Below, one piece after another: positions 35,278 through 44,594 of a stretch of 64,000 nucleotides of DNA. The translations under genes and the position numbers were made by a program. Below the pieces are notes generated by a model. It was not told where the DNA came from. It saw only the letters and a program-made list of their open reading frames with translations, and did no database searches. Source of the stretch: Roseateles aquatilis (lineage in GTDB: Bacteria > Pseudomonadota > Gammaproteobacteria > Burkholderiales > Burkholderiaceae_C); the NCBI RefSeq assembly GCF_002205645.1, contig NZ_NIOF01000004.1, forward strand, positions 1 through 64,000, written 5' to 3'. Within the stretch, counting starts at the first letter, position 1, and each line of letters opens with the position of its first letter.

Positions 35278-36792
35278 TCATGCCGCGTTGGCGGCGGGCC
35301 GCGCACCGAAGAGCAGCCCGCGCAGCCTGGCCAGCAGCGGCCAGGCCAGCATCAGCAGCGCCAGTGTCGTGATGGTGCCGCTCAGCCCGTTGTGCCAGAA
35401 CACCGAGAGCGCCCCCTGGCTGGCGAGCATGCTCTGGCGGAACGCGTCCTCCATGCGGTCGCCGAGCACGATCGCCAGCACCAGGGGCGCCAGCGGGAAG
35501 TCGAGCTTCTTGAACACGTAGCCGACGACCCCGAACACCAGCATCATCCAGATGTCCGAGCCCGATCCGTGCACCGTGAAGGCACCGACCGCGCAGACCA
35601 TCAGGATCATCGGCGCGATGATCGAGAACGGCACCCGCAGGATCGCGGCGAACAGCGGCACGGTGGCCATCACGATCAGCAGGCCGGCCAGGTTGCCCAG
35701 GTACATGCTGGCGATCAGGCTCCAGACGAAGTCCTTCTGCTCGGTGAAGAGCAACGGCCCCGGTTGCAGGCCCCAGATCATCAGGCCGCCCAGCAGCACC
35801 GCCGCGGTGGCGGACCCGGGGATGCCCAGCGCCAGCATCGGCAGCAGCGCCGCGGTGCCGGCCGCGTGGGCCGCCGTCTCCGGCGCGAGCACGCCTTCCG
35901 GGTTGCCCTTGCCGAAGCTGTCGGGCTGGCGCGAGAACTTCTTCGCCAGGCCGTAGCCCATGAAGCTCGCCGCGACCGCGCCGCCCGGCGTCACGCCCAT
36001 CCAGCACCCCACCAGCGCCGAGCGCACCGTCGTCAACCAGTACCTGGGCAGCGTCGCCCAGGTCTTCAGCACCACCTTCAGGTCGAGCGAGGACTTCTTG
36101 CCCTTGAAGGCCAGGCCCTCCTCGATGGTCATCAGGATCTCGCTGATGCCGAACAGGCCGATGACCACGACCAGGAAGTCGAAGCCGCGCAGCAGCTCGC
36201 TGCTGCCGAAGGTCATGCGCAGGTCGCCGGAGATCGTGTCCATGCCCACCGCGGCCAGCAACAAGCCCACACACATGGCCGCGATGATCTTCGCCTTGGG
36301 TTCCTTGCCCATGCCGATGAAGGAGCAGAACGTGAGGAAGAAGACGGCGAAGAACTCCGGGGGGCCGAATTTCAAGGCGAAGTCCGCCACCACCGGCGCC
36401 AGGAAGGTGATGAGCAGCACGCCCGAGATCGCACCGATGAACGAGCCGGTGAAGGCCGTCGTCAGCGCGGCCCCGGCCTGGCCTTGCTGCGCCATCGGGT
36501 AGCCGTCGAAGGTCGTCGCGACCGACCAGGCCTCGCCCGGGATGTTGAACAGCACCGAGGTGATCGCGCCGCCGAACAGCGCGCCCCAATAGATGCAGCT
36601 CAGCAGGATGATGGCCGACGTGGGCGACATGCCGAAGGTCAGCGGCAGCAGGATGGCCACGCCGTTCGGCCCGCCCAGCCCCGGCAGCACGCCGACCACG
36701 ATGCCCAGCAGGATGCCCACGACCATCAGGCCGAGGTTGCCCCAGGACGCCGCGATGCTGAAGCCGTGCAGCAGTGAATTGATTTCATCCAT
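35278..36792 (-). CDS. tctA: Tripartite tricarboxylate transporter, large permease TctA
   Basis: About 504 residues, roughly a dozen membrane segments. The family motif GVLPGLGGPNGVAILLPLTFG lies near residue 40 and is echoed in the second half (WMGVTPGGAVAASFMGYGLAKKF). It forms the transport channel of a TTT system with the small permease and the binding protein encoded just upstream. The start MDEINSLL is chosen because GAGG lies 8 nt before it; a GTG three codons earlier is possible. Substrates of TTT systems are carboxylates such as citrate; here a glyoxylate-yielding hydroxy acid is plausible. Confidence 0.93.
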   Translation of the reverse strand: MDEINSLLHGFSIAASWGNLGLMVVGILLGIVVGVLPGLGGPNGVAILLPLTFGMSPTSAIILLSCIYWGALFGGAITSVLFNIPGEAWSVATTFDGYPMAQQGQAGAALTTAFTGSFIGAISGVLLITFLAPVVADFALKFGPPEFFAVFFLTFCSFIGMGKEPKAKIIAAMCVGLLLAAVGMDTISGDLRMTFGSSELLRGFDFLVVVIGLFGISEILMTIEEGLAFKGKKSSLDLKVVLKTWATLPRYWLTTVRSALVGCWMGVTPGGAVAASFMGYGLAKKFSRQPDSFGKGNPEGVLAPETAAHAAGTAALLPMLALGIPGSATAAVLLGGLMIWGLQPGPLLFTEQKDFVWSLIASMYLGNLAGLLIVMATVPLFAAILRVPFSIIAPMILMVCAVGAFTVHGSGSDIWMMLVFGVVGYVFKKLDFPLAPLVLAIVLGDRMEDAFRQSMLASQGALSVFWHNGLSGTITTLALLMLAWPLLARLRGLLFGARPAANAA

Positions 36793-36802
36793 CACAGGCA
36801 CC

Positions 36803-37441
36803 TCAATAGCCGAACATGGCTTCGATCGGACCCTTGGGCAGCGGGACCTTGAACTGGATCTCGAAAACGAAGAACAGCAGCAGGTTGGTCGCCAGCGCGA
36901 CCGCGCCGCCCTTCCACGCCGGGTAACGTCCGGCGAAGACCATGAACGCGGCGATGAAGAGCGTCGAGGCCGCGTAGATGCCCAGCGGCGCGATCAGCGC
37001 CACGTACACCGTCAGCGGCACCAGCACCTGCGCGACGCGCTTGAGCTGCAGCCAGGTCGCGAACAGTTCCTGCGATTGCTCGCGCAGCGCCTGCGCGAAG
37101 GTCGCGATCGCGCAGACGGCCAGCACGATGCCCAGCCGCATCGGGAAGTAGCCGGAGGCCGGGCCGGTGTCGGTCCAGCCGGCGCCGATGCGCTGGTTGT
37201 CCCAGATCACCAGCATGGCCAGGCCGAACAGCAGGCCCGAGACGGCGAACTCGGCGGCTCGGCGGCTCAGGCCGGACGCCTCGCTCGCGTGCGCGCCGGA
37301 TGGCCCGTCCGCGGATGCAAGGGCCTGCTCACTGGCCGACGCGTGGGGGGCGTCCGTTGGCCGCGTGCCTGGATCGGCCGCGGCGCGTGCCGGCGTGCTG
37401 CCCGCCGGATCGGCGGCGGCTCGGGGCATGAGGTGTGCCAT
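36803..37441 (-). CDS. tctB: Tripartite tricarboxylate transporter, small permease TctB
   Basis: About 212 residues. A long Ala/Ser/Pro-rich cytoplasmic N-terminus (about 60 residues, longer than usual) precedes four membrane segments: FAVSGLLFGLAMLVIW, FPMRLGIVLAVCAIATFA, VLVPLTVYVALIAPLGIYAAS and AVALATNLLLFFVFEI. It is the small membrane partner of TctA. GTAAGGAGCGG precedes the ATG. It sits between tctC (10-nt gap) and tctA (10-nt gap). Confidence 0.92.
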   Translation of the reverse strand: MAHLMPRAAADPAGSTPARAAADPGTRPTDAPHASASEQALASADGPSGAHASEASGLSRRAAEFAVSGLLFGLAMLVIWDNQRIGAGWTDTGPASGYFPMRLGIVLAVCAIATFAQALREQSQELFATWLQLKRVAQVLVPLTVYVALIAPLGIYAASTLFIAAFMVFAGRYPAWKGGAVALATNLLLFFVFEIQFKVPLPKGPIEAMFGY

Positions 37442-37451
37442 GCGCCGCTCC

Positions 37452-38462
37452 TTACCTGGCCGCGGCCGACAGGAAGCCGGCCTTGCTCATGATGTCGCGG
37501 TGACGGGTCTCGTCCTGGGTCAGGAACTCGGTGAAGGCCTGACCGCTGACGAACTGGGGCTTGAGCGCGTTGCGCTCCAGGTACTCCTTCCACTCGGGCG
37601 TCTCCACCACCTTCTTCATCACGTCGGTGTAGAAGGCCTGCTGCTCCTTGCTGACGCCGCCAGGCAGGAAGAAGCCGCGCAGCATCGTGTACTGCACGTT
37701 GAGGCCCTGCTCCTTGCAGGTCGGGATGTCGGCCCAGCTCAGTTGCTCGGTGACCTTGGCCTTGAACTCGATGCGCTGGTCGTCGAACACGCACAACGCG
37801 CGGACCTGGTGGGCGCGCCACTGCGCGATCGACTCGCTGGGGTTGTTGACGTTGGCGTCGATGTGCTTGCCCACCAGCTGCGTGCTGGCCTCGCCGCCGC
37901 CCTTGTACGGGATGTAGGTGAACTTCACCCCGGCGCCGTGCTCGACGCTGGCGGTGATGACCTGGTCCTCGCGCTTGGACGAGGTGCCGCCCATCCGGAA
38001 TGTGCCCGGCTTTTCCCGCACCGCGTCGAGGAACTCCTTGGGCGTCTTGTACGGCGTCTCGGCGTTGACCCAGAGCACGAACTGGTCCTGCGCGATCATC
38101 GCGATCGGCGTCAACTCACGCCAGTTGAAGGGCAGCGAGGTGGCCAGCGGCAACGTGAACACGGCGGTCGACGCCACCAGCACCTTGTGCGGGTCGCGGC
38201 TCGACGCCTTCACGTCCATGATGCCCTCGGCCCCGGACGCGCCCGCCTTGTTCTGGATGACGATGGGCTGGTCGATCAGCTTGTGCTTGGTCGCGATGGC
38301 CTGGATCACGCGCGCCATCTGGTCGGACGCGCCGCCCGGCGAGAAGGGCACGACCATCTCGACGGCCTTGGTGGGTTTCCATTGCGCCGCGGCGGGCGCG
38401 GAGAAGGCCGCCATCGCGCTGGCGGCGACGGCGGCGAGAGCGAACCGGTGGGGGAATCTCAT
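37452..38462 (-). CDS. tctC: Tripartite tricarboxylate transporter substrate-binding protein TctC
   Basis: About 336 residues, Bug-family periplasmic binding protein: signal peptide MRFPHRFALAAVAASAMAAF ending at AAA, then VEMVVPFSPGGASDQMARVI and VIQNKAGASGAEG, the typical ligand-site blocks. It delivers a carboxylate to TctAB. AAGGAG lies 7 nt before the ATG. It is located between the aminotransferase gene (56 nt upstream) and tctB. The ligand is unknown. Confidence 0.94.
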   Translation of the reverse strand: MRFPHRFALAAVAASAMAAFSAPAAAQWKPTKAVEMVVPFSPGGASDQMARVIQAIATKHKLIDQPIVIQNKAGASGAEGIMDVKASSRDPHKVLVASTAVFTLPLATSLPFNWRELTPIAMIAQDQFVLWVNAETPYKTPKEFLDAVREKPGTFRMGGTSSKREDQVITASVEHGAGVKFTYIPYKGGGEASTQLVGKHIDANVNNPSESIAQWRAHQVRALCVFDDQRIEFKAKVTEQLSWADIPTCKEQGLNVQYTMLRGFFLPGGVSKEQQAFYTDVMKKVVETPEWKEYLERNALKPQFVSGQAFTEFLTQDETRHRDIMSKAGFLSAAAR

Positions 38463-38518
38463 GTCTGTCTCCTTCAGTTTCTTGTGGGCGGGCGCCCGCG
38501 CGGGCGTCGGGTCCGGCG

Positions 38519-39760
38519 TCAGGCGGCGGCGCGAAGCGCCGTGCCGGCGGGGTGCCCGGCGAAGTACTCCATCGAAGCCTGGACACCGCTGCCGGCGAGC
38601 TTGACGCCGGAGAGCCTCAGTCCCATCTCGACGGCGGCGACCATCGCGATCAGCGTCAGGTCGTTGCTGTCGCCGAGGTGTCCCATGCGGAACATGCGGC
38701 CCTTCAACTTGCCCAGGCCGGTGCCGAGCGAGAGGTCGAAGCGTTCGTGGATCAGGCGGCGCACCGCGTCGGCATCGACGCCCTGCGGCGTGATGACGCC
38801 GGTGAGCACCGGCGAGTAGAGGGCGGGGTCGTCGCACTGGATGGGCAGGCCCCAGGCGTTGACCGCCGTGCGCACGCCCGCGCCCCAGCGCTGGTGGCGT
38901 GCGAAGACGTTGTCCAGTCCTTCGCCCAGGATCATGTCCAGCGATTCCGCCAGCCCGTACAGCAGGTTGGTGTTGGGCGTGTAGGGCCAGTAGCCGTCCT
39001 TGTTCATCTCCACGATCTCGTCCCAGGCCCAGAACGAGCGCGGCAGCCGGGCCGTCTTCATCGCTTCCAGCGCCTTGGGCGAGACGGCGTTGAAGCTGAT
39101 GCCGGGCGGCAGCATCAGCCCCTTCTGCGAGCCGCTGACGGTCACGTCGACGCCCCATTCGTCATGGCGGAAGTCCGCGCTGGCCAGGCCCGAGATGGAG
39201 TCGACCAGCAGCAGCGCGGGATGCCTGGCGGCGTCGATGGCCTTGCGCACCGAGGCGATGTCGGAGGTGACGCCGGTGGAAGTCTCGTTGTGCACCACGC
39301 ACACGGCCTTGATCTCGTGCGCGGTGTCCTTGCGCAGGCGCTCCTCGATCAGGTCGGCCCGCACGCCGTGGCGCCAGCCCGGCGCGCCCGGCAGATGCTC
39401 GTCGGTGCCTTGCGGCGCCAGGAACTCGGGCACCAGGCCCAGGCGCAGCGCCATCTTGTTCCACAACGAGGCGAAGTGACCGGTCTCGTACATCAGCACC
39501 TTGTCGCCGGCGCTGAGCGTGTTGCTCAGCGCCGCCTCCCACGCGCCGGTGCCCGACGCGGGGTAAATGATCACCGGGTGCCGGGTCTTGAAGACCTGCC
39601 GGATGCCGTCGAGCACCTTCAGGCCGAGCGGGCCGAACTCGGGGCCTCGGTGGTCGATGGTGGGCAGGCTCATGGCGCGCAGGATGCGATCGGGCACCGG
39701 GCTCGGACCCGGGATCTGCAGGAAGTGACGGCCGGTCGGGTGGAAGTCGAGAGTGAGCAT
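38519..39760 (-). CDS. Class V aminotransferase, serine-glyoxylate type
   Basis: About 413 residues, PLP-dependent fold type I enzyme like SgaA/AgxT: N-terminal GRHFLQIPGPSPVPDRIL and DHRGPEF, the region VVHNETSTGV, and the PLP-binding Lys in SGSQKGLMLPPG. The likely reaction is serine plus glyoxylate to hydroxypyruvate plus glycine, which feeds the Hyi/GlxR route next door; alanine-glyoxylate activity is an alternative. The start MLTLDFHP has AAAGGA about 9 nt upstream. It is first in the leftward operon with tctCBA. Confidence 0.9.
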   Translation of the reverse strand: MLTLDFHPTGRHFLQIPGPSPVPDRILRAMSLPTIDHRGPEFGPLGLKVLDGIRQVFKTRHPVIIYPASGTGAWEAALSNTLSAGDKVLMYETGHFASLWNKMALRLGLVPEFLAPQGTDEHLPGAPGWRHGVRADLIEERLRKDTAHEIKAVCVVHNETSTGVTSDIASVRKAIDAARHPALLLVDSISGLASADFRHDEWGVDVTVSGSQKGLMLPPGISFNAVSPKALEAMKTARLPRSFWAWDEIVEMNKDGYWPYTPNTNLLYGLAESLDMILGEGLDNVFARHQRWGAGVRTAVNAWGLPIQCDDPALYSPVLTGVITPQGVDADAVRRLIHERFDLSLGTGLGKLKGRMFRMGHLGDSNDLTLIAMVAAVEMGLRLSGVKLAGSGVQASMEYFAGHPAGTALRAAA

Positions 39761-39784
39761 GTGTTGGTCCTTTCTGAAGCAAAG

Positions 39785-39868
39785 TTTGCATGCAAAACAC
39801 AAATTTGCTGGCCGTGCTTACCCTGATTAACTCCTAGACCGTCTTGCGTAAAGTGAATGCAAAATTCA
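39785..39868. promoter_or_regulatory. Candidate GntR operator sites in a divergent promoter
   Basis: The 134-nt gap between the aminotransferase and FAD/Fe-S dehydrogenase genes is AT-rich. It holds a perfect 12-bp palindrome TTTGCATGCAAA (39785-39796) and an inverted repeat TGAAT-GCAAA-ATTCA (39854-39868); both contain ATGCAAAA. A further AAATTTGC word lies at about 39801. The nearby GntR protein is a likely binder; this is not shown by sequence alone. Confidence 0.5.
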
Positions 39869-39894
39869 TTTAACCCAACAAGCACCTGCCCACC

Positions 39895-42800
39895 ATGCTG
39901 ATCGAGACCCCCCGGCGCCTGGCCCCGCCCCTGGGCGCCGCCCTGCCCCCCGACGATGTCCGCGAGGCGCTGGCGCGCCGGCTGCGCAAGGAGACCGAAG
40001 GCGAGGTGCTGTTCGACGCCGCCTCGCGCGGTCGCTACGCCACCGACGCGTCGATCTACCAGATCATTCCGGCGGGCGTCTTCGTGCCGCGCACGGACAT
40101 GGACATCGCCATCGCCCTCCAGGTGGCGCGCGAGCTGGGCGTGCCGGTGCTGCCGCGCGGGGGCGGCACCAGCCAGTGCGGGCAGACCACCGGCGCCGCG
40201 CTGGTGATCGACAACACCAAGCACTTCCGGCGCCTGCTCGACATCGACGTGGACAACGGCATCGCGACGGTCGAGCCCGGCCTCGTGCTGGACCACCTCA
40301 ACGCCGCGCTGAAGAAACACGGCCTGTGGTACCCGGTCGACGTCTCGACCAGCGCGCAGGCCACGCTGGGCGGCATGGCGGGCAACAACTCCTGCGGCTC
40401 GCGTTCGATCGCCTACGGCAACATGGTCCACAACGTGCTCGGCGCCCGCGTTTGGATGGCCGACGGCGAGTTGCTCGACTTCGGCCCCGTGGCGCAGGCC
40501 TCGGGCCGCGCCGCCCGGATCGCCGATTTCGTGCGCGGCCTCGCGGTCCAGCACCGCGGCGAGATCGAGACACACTGGCCCAAGGTCATGCGCCGCGTGG
40601 CGGGCTACAACCTGGACATCTTCGACAACCAGAGCGAGCGGCCATACACCCGCGACGGCAGCGTCAACCTGGCGCACCTGCTGGTCGGCTCCGAAGGCAC
40701 CCTGGCCTACACGCGCTCGCTCACCCTCAAGCTGAGCGAGTTGCCGCGGGCCAAGGTGCTGGGCATCGTCAACTTCCCGACCTTCCATGCGGCGATGGAC
40801 TCGGCGCAGCACATCGTCAAGCTCGGACCCACGGCGGTCGAGCTGGTCGACCGCACGATGGTCGAGCTGGCGCTGGCCAACCCCGCCTTCCGCCCAACGA
40901 TAGAGACGGCCCTGATCGGCCGCCCCGCGGCCATCCTGCTGGTGGAGTTCTCCGGCCCCGAGAAGGCCCCGTTGCTGCCCAGGCTGCGCCAGCTCGACGA
41001 CCTGATCGGCGATCTGGGCCTGCCCGGCGCGGTGGTGCACATGCCCGACGACGCCGCGCAGAAAAGCCTGTGGGAAGTCCGCAAGGCCGGGCTCAACATC
41101 ATGATGAGCCTCAAGGGGGACGGCAAGCCGGTGAGCTTCATCGAGGACTGCGCGGTGCCGCTCGAACATCTGGCCGAATACACCGACGGGCTGACCGAGG
41201 TGTTCGCCCGGCACGGCAGCCGCGGCACCTGGTACGCGCATGCCTCGGTCGGCACGCTGCACGTGCGCCCCATCCTCGACATGCGGGTGGACGGCGGCGC
41301 GAAGATGCGCGCCATCGCCGAGGAGGCCGCCGCGCTGGTGCGCCGCTACAAGGGCGCCTTCAGCGGCGAGCACGGCGACGGCCTGTGTCGCGGCGAGTGG
41401 ATCCAGTGGCAGTTCGGGCCGCGCATCAACGAGGCTTTCCGCGCGATCAAGCAGGAGTTCGACCCCGGCCATCTGTTCAATCCCGGCAAGATCATCGACC
41501 CGCCGCGCATGGACGACGGCTCGCTGCTGCGCTTCGCGCCGCCCGAATCACCGCGCCCCTACCGACGCATCCCCCTTCGGCCGGTGCTGGACTGGTCCGC
41601 CTGGAACGTACGGGCGGACCCGGTGACCGAGGTCACGACCGCCCCGGGCACCGGCGGCGACGTCACCGGCGGCTTCGCCATGGCCGTGGAGATGTGCAAC
41701 AACAACGGCCACTGCCGCAAGTTCGACGCCGGCACCATGTGCCCGAGCTACCGCGTGACCCGCGACGAGCAACACCTGACCCGCGGACGCGCCAACACGC
41801 TGCGCCTGGCGGTGTCCGGCCAGCTCGGCCCCGACGCCTTCACCGGCGAGGCCCTGTACCAGACCATGGACCTGTGCGTCGGCTGCAAGGGCTGCAAGCG
41901 TGATTGCCCGACCGGCGTGGACATGGCGAAGATGAAGATCGAGTTCCTCGCCCACTACAAGGCCCGCCACGGCCACACGCTCAAGGACCGGCTGGTCGCG
42001 CATCTGCCCGACTACGCCCGCTGGGCCAGCCGCCTGCCGTGGCTGCTGAACCTGCGCAACCGACTGCCCGTGGTCGCCAGGCTCGGCGAGAAGCTGCTGG
42101 GCCTGTCGGCGCGGCGCACGCTGCCGACCTGGCGCGCCGACACCTTCTGGCGCGCCGACGAGCCCTTCGCCAGCGCGGACGAGGTACTGAAGCACGCCGC
42201 CGCGGGCGGCAAGACCGCGATCCTCTTCGTCGACACCTTCAACGGCATCTTCGAGCGCGAGAACGCGCTCGCCGCGGCCCGCGTGCTCAAGGCCGCCGGC
42301 TACCTGCTGCACACCGTCACCAAGGCCGACGGCCACCACTGCTGCGGCCGCACCTACCTGGCCTCGGGCATGGTCGAGCGCGCCAGGGCCAAGGCCGACG
42401 CGCTGCTCGACGCGCTGCTGCCCTTCGCGCGGGTCGGCATTCCGGTGGTCGGCCTGGAGCCGTCGTGCCTGCTGACGCTGCGCGACGAAACGCTGGTGAT
42501 GGGCCTGGGCGAGAAGGCCGAAGTGGTCGCCTCGGCGGCGCTGCTGTTCGAGGAGTTCATCGCCCGGGAGCTCGACGCCGGCCGCTTCGCGCTCGACCTC
42601 ACGCCGGCCGACAAGCCCATCCTGCTGCACGGCCACTGCCACCAGAAGGCCTTCGGCGCGGTGGCGCCGATCCTGCGCGTGCTCGCGCTGATTCCGGGCG
42701 CGACGCCGGAACTCATCGAGAGCTCCTGCTGCGGCATGGCCGGCAGCTTCGGCTACGAGGCGGGCCACATCGACCTGTCGATGCAGATGGCCGAGGCGGC

Positions 42801-42951
42801 GCTGCTGCCCGCGGTGCGCCGGCGCCCGGACGCGATCGTGGTGGCCGACGGCACCAGTTGCCGACACCAGATCGCCGACGGCGCGCAGCGCGAAGCGATC
42901 CACGTCGCCGCGCTGCTGGCCTCGCTCCTGCGCACGCCCGGCTTGCGCTGA
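39895..42951 (+). CDS. FAD-linked and 4Fe-4S dehydrogenase (YdiJ / D-2-hydroxyacid type)
   Basis: About 1018 residues, the same length as E. coli YdiJ. An FAD-binding PCMH domain (about 20-270, GVPVLPRGGGTSQCGQ) and FAD-oxidase C domain are followed by a ferredoxin-like part with CNNNGHCRKF and CVGCKGCKRDCP (about 600-670) and CCG-type repeats (HHCCGRTY, ESSCCGMAG, about 815-945). The family oxidises D-2-hydroxyacids such as D-2-hydroxyglutarate, D-lactate or glycolate and passes electrons to a membrane carrier. Between a glyoxylate transaminase and a glyoxylate carboligase locus, glycolate or a related hydroxy acid is an attractive substrate, but YdiJ-like D-2-hydroxyglutarate activity is equally possible. 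Confidence 0.88.
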   Translation: MLIETPRRLAPPLGAALPPDDVREALARRLRKETEGEVLFDAASRGRYATDASIYQIIPAGVFVPRTDMDIAIALQVARELGVPVLPRGGGTSQCGQTTGAALVIDNTKHFRRLLDIDVDNGIATVEPGLVLDHLNAALKKHGLWYPVDVSTSAQATLGGMAGNNSCGSRSIAYGNMVHNVLGARVWMADGELLDFGPVAQASGRAARIADFVRGLAVQHRGEIETHWPKVMRRVAGYNLDIFDNQSERPYTRDGSVNLAHLLVGSEGTLAYTRSLTLKLSELPRAKVLGIVNFPTFHAAMDSAQHIVKLGPTAVELVDRTMVELALANPAFRPTIETALIGRPAAILLVEFSGPEKAPLLPRLRQLDDLIGDLGLPGAVVHMPDDAAQKSLWEVRKAGLNIMMSLKGDGKPVSFIEDCAVPLEHLAEYTDGLTEVFARHGSRGTWYAHASVGTLHVRPILDMRVDGGAKMRAIAEEAAALVRRYKGAFSGEHGDGLCRGEWIQWQFGPRINEAFRAIKQEFDPGHLFNPGKIIDPPRMDDGSLLRFAPPESPRPYRRIPLRPVLDWSAWNVRADPVTEVTTAPGTGGDVTGGFAMAVEMCNNNGHCRKFDAGTMCPSYRVTRDEQHLTRGRANTLRLAVSGQLGPDAFTGEALYQTMDLCVGCKGCKRDCPTGVDMAKMKIEFLAHYKARHGHTLKDRLVAHLPDYARWASRLPWLLNLRNRLPVVARLGEKLLGLSARRTLPTWRADTFWRADEPFASADEVLKHAAAGGKTAILFVDTFNGIFERENALAAARVLKAAGYLLHTVTKADGHHCCGRTYLASGMVERARAKADALLDALLPFARVGIPVVGLEPSCLLTLRDETLVMGLGEKAEVVASAALLFEEFIARELDAGRFALDLTPADKPILLHGHCHQKAFGAVAPILRVLALIPGATPELIESSCCGMAGSFGYEAGHIDLSMQMAEAALLPAVRRRPDAIVVADGTSCRHQIADGAQREAIHVAALLASLLRTPGLR

Positions 42952-43040
42952 CTGACGGCCACCCGGAGGCGGGCCGCGCCGGCGTTCGCCCGCCAGCGCG
43001 CGCGCCGACATGGCCTACAATTTATTGATGACTGTCGCGC

Positions 43041-43790
43041 GTGGCGGCGTCGCCACCCCTCGTTCCTGCTGCGACTCAAGTGATCGAAATTTCCCGCGTC
43101 GCGCTCACTGATCAGGTCACCTCCCGCCTGCGCACGATGCTCGTCGAAGGCGACATCGCTCCGGGAGCCAAGCTCAACGAACGCGTCCTGTGCGAACAGC
43201 TGAACGTGTCGCGCACGCCGCTGCGCGAGGCCATCAAGCTGCTCGCGCTGGAGGGTCTGGTCGACCTGCTGCCCAACCGCGGCGCGGTCGCCACCAAGCT
43301 GACCGAGACCGACGTCACCCACGCCTTCGAGCTGCTGGCCGGGCTGGAGGCGATGTCCGGTGAACTGGCCGCGCAGCGCATCACGCCGCTGCAACTGAGC
43401 GAGCTGCGCGCCAAGCACCACGAGATGCTGGCCGCCTTCGAGCGGCGCGACCTGTCCACGTACTACCGGCTGAACGCAGCCATCCACTCGGGCATCAACG
43501 AAGCCGCCGCCAATCCCCTGCTCCGGGACACCTACGTCCGCATCAACGCGCGGGTGCAGTCGATGCGCTTCCGCACCAACCAGGACGAAGCCAAGTGGGC
43601 CCGCGCGGTGCAGGAACACTCCGAGATGATGCAGGCCCTGGCCGAGCGCGACGGCGCGGCGCTGGGCCGCATCCTGGCAGGCCACCTGCGCAACAAGCGC
43701 GACGCGGTGCTGGCGCTGATGCGCGCCGGCGAGTTGCACGCCCCCGCGGCGCGCGTCGCCAGCAAGACGCCGCGCGCCCGGCAGGCTTGA
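43041..43790 (+). CDS. GntR-family regulator with FCD domain
   Basis: About 249 residues: winged helix domain (ALTDQVTSRLRTMLVEGDIAPGAKL, RTPLREAIKLLALEG, about 20-85) and an FCD ligand domain with metal-type His residues (about 95-230). FCD regulators commonly sense small hydroxy acids. It follows the FAD/Fe-S dehydrogenase by 89 nt in the same direction and probably regulates it and the divergent aminotransferase-tctCBA operon. The start is GTG at 43041; a GTG at about 43080 just before IEISRVAL is an alternative, and neither has a good ribosome site. Confidence 0.9.
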   Translation: MAASPPLVPAATQVIEISRVALTDQVTSRLRTMLVEGDIAPGAKLNERVLCEQLNVSRTPLREAIKLLALEGLVDLLPNRGAVATKLTETDVTHAFELLAGLEAMSGELAAQRITPLQLSELRAKHHEMLAAFERRDLSTYYRLNAAIHSGINEAAANPLLRDTYVRINARVQSMRFRTNQDEAKWARAVQEHSEMMQALAERDGAALGRILAGHLRNKRDAVLALMRAGELHAPAARVASKTPRARQA

Positions 43791-43808
43791 CGGCCACCCG
43801 TCCGGCCG

Positions 43809-44387
43809 TCACCCCAGCCCCGCCAGCACATGCCGCCGGAAGCGCTCCAGCGGCGCGCCGCTGCGCTGCACCTTCGCCATCAGCACGGCGCCCTGGAACG
43901 AGGCCACCAGATGCGCCGCCACGTCCTTGGCGCGCGTGCCGGCCGGTAGCTCGCCCGCCTTCACCGCGGCCTTCAGGCAGTACTCGATGGACGCAGCCAC
44001 CTCGTCCAGCATTTCCCCCACCCGGACGCGCAGCGCCTCGCTGTCGTCCGTCGCTTCCGCCGCGGTGTTGCCGAACATGCAGCCGCGCTTGTAGCCGGTC
44101 TCGGCGCTGAAGCGGATGTAGCCGTCGAAATAGGCCTTCAGCCGCTTCAGCGGCGGCAGGTCGTCGTTCAGCAGCGTCTGCCGGCCCGCCTCTGCGATGT
44201 GGCGCCCGTAGACCTCCAGCGCCTCCAGCCCGAACTGCTCCTTGGACGCGAAGTGATTCGTGAACGAGCCCTGCGGCACGCCGGCCGCGTTGACGATGTC
44301 CCGCACGCTGGTGCCGTTGAACCCCCGTTCATGCACGAGGCCGGTGCCGACGAGCAGCAGTTTGTCTTTGTGGGAAGGTCTTGCCAT
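43809..44387 (-). CDS. TetR-family transcriptional regulator
   Basis: About 192 residues. The helix-turn-helix is FNGTSVRDIVNAAGVPQGSF (about 24-43), followed by FTNHFASKEQF. The C-terminal ligand domain contains YKRGCMFGNTAAE, seen in TetR proteins of the LmrA/YxaF-like group. It is divergent from the small gene at 44595 across about 207 nt and likely represses it. The start MARPSHKDK is the normal TetR N-terminus; a 29-residue longer reading is unlikely. Confidence 0.9.
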   Translation of the reverse strand: MARPSHKDKLLLVGTGLVHERGFNGTSVRDIVNAAGVPQGSFTNHFASKEQFGLEALEVYGRHIAEAGRQTLLNDDLPPLKRLKAYFDGYIRFSAETGYKRGCMFGNTAAEATDDSEALRVRVGEMLDEVAASIEYCLKAAVKAGELPAGTRAKDVAAHLVASFQGAVLMAKVQRSGAPLERFRRHVLAGLG

Positions 44388-44594
44388 GAACAGGCCCTGA
44401 GATGCCGAATGCGCGAGGGGTCGCCAGCCGCCATTGTCGACCCAATGCCGCGCCGCACGCCCCCGGCACCCCACGCGCCCGAGGGCAAGAACGATCCGCG
44501 TCCATCGATATGCGGGACAACACCCAACAACGACGGCATCAAACGCGCTCTAATCAGGACGACCGTAGTACTTTCCAGCCAAGGAGCACCCGCG

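Noticed and set aside
35267-35278. Terminator between glxR and tctA
   Set aside because: GCCCGGCCGGGC is a short palindrome with no loop and no T tract.
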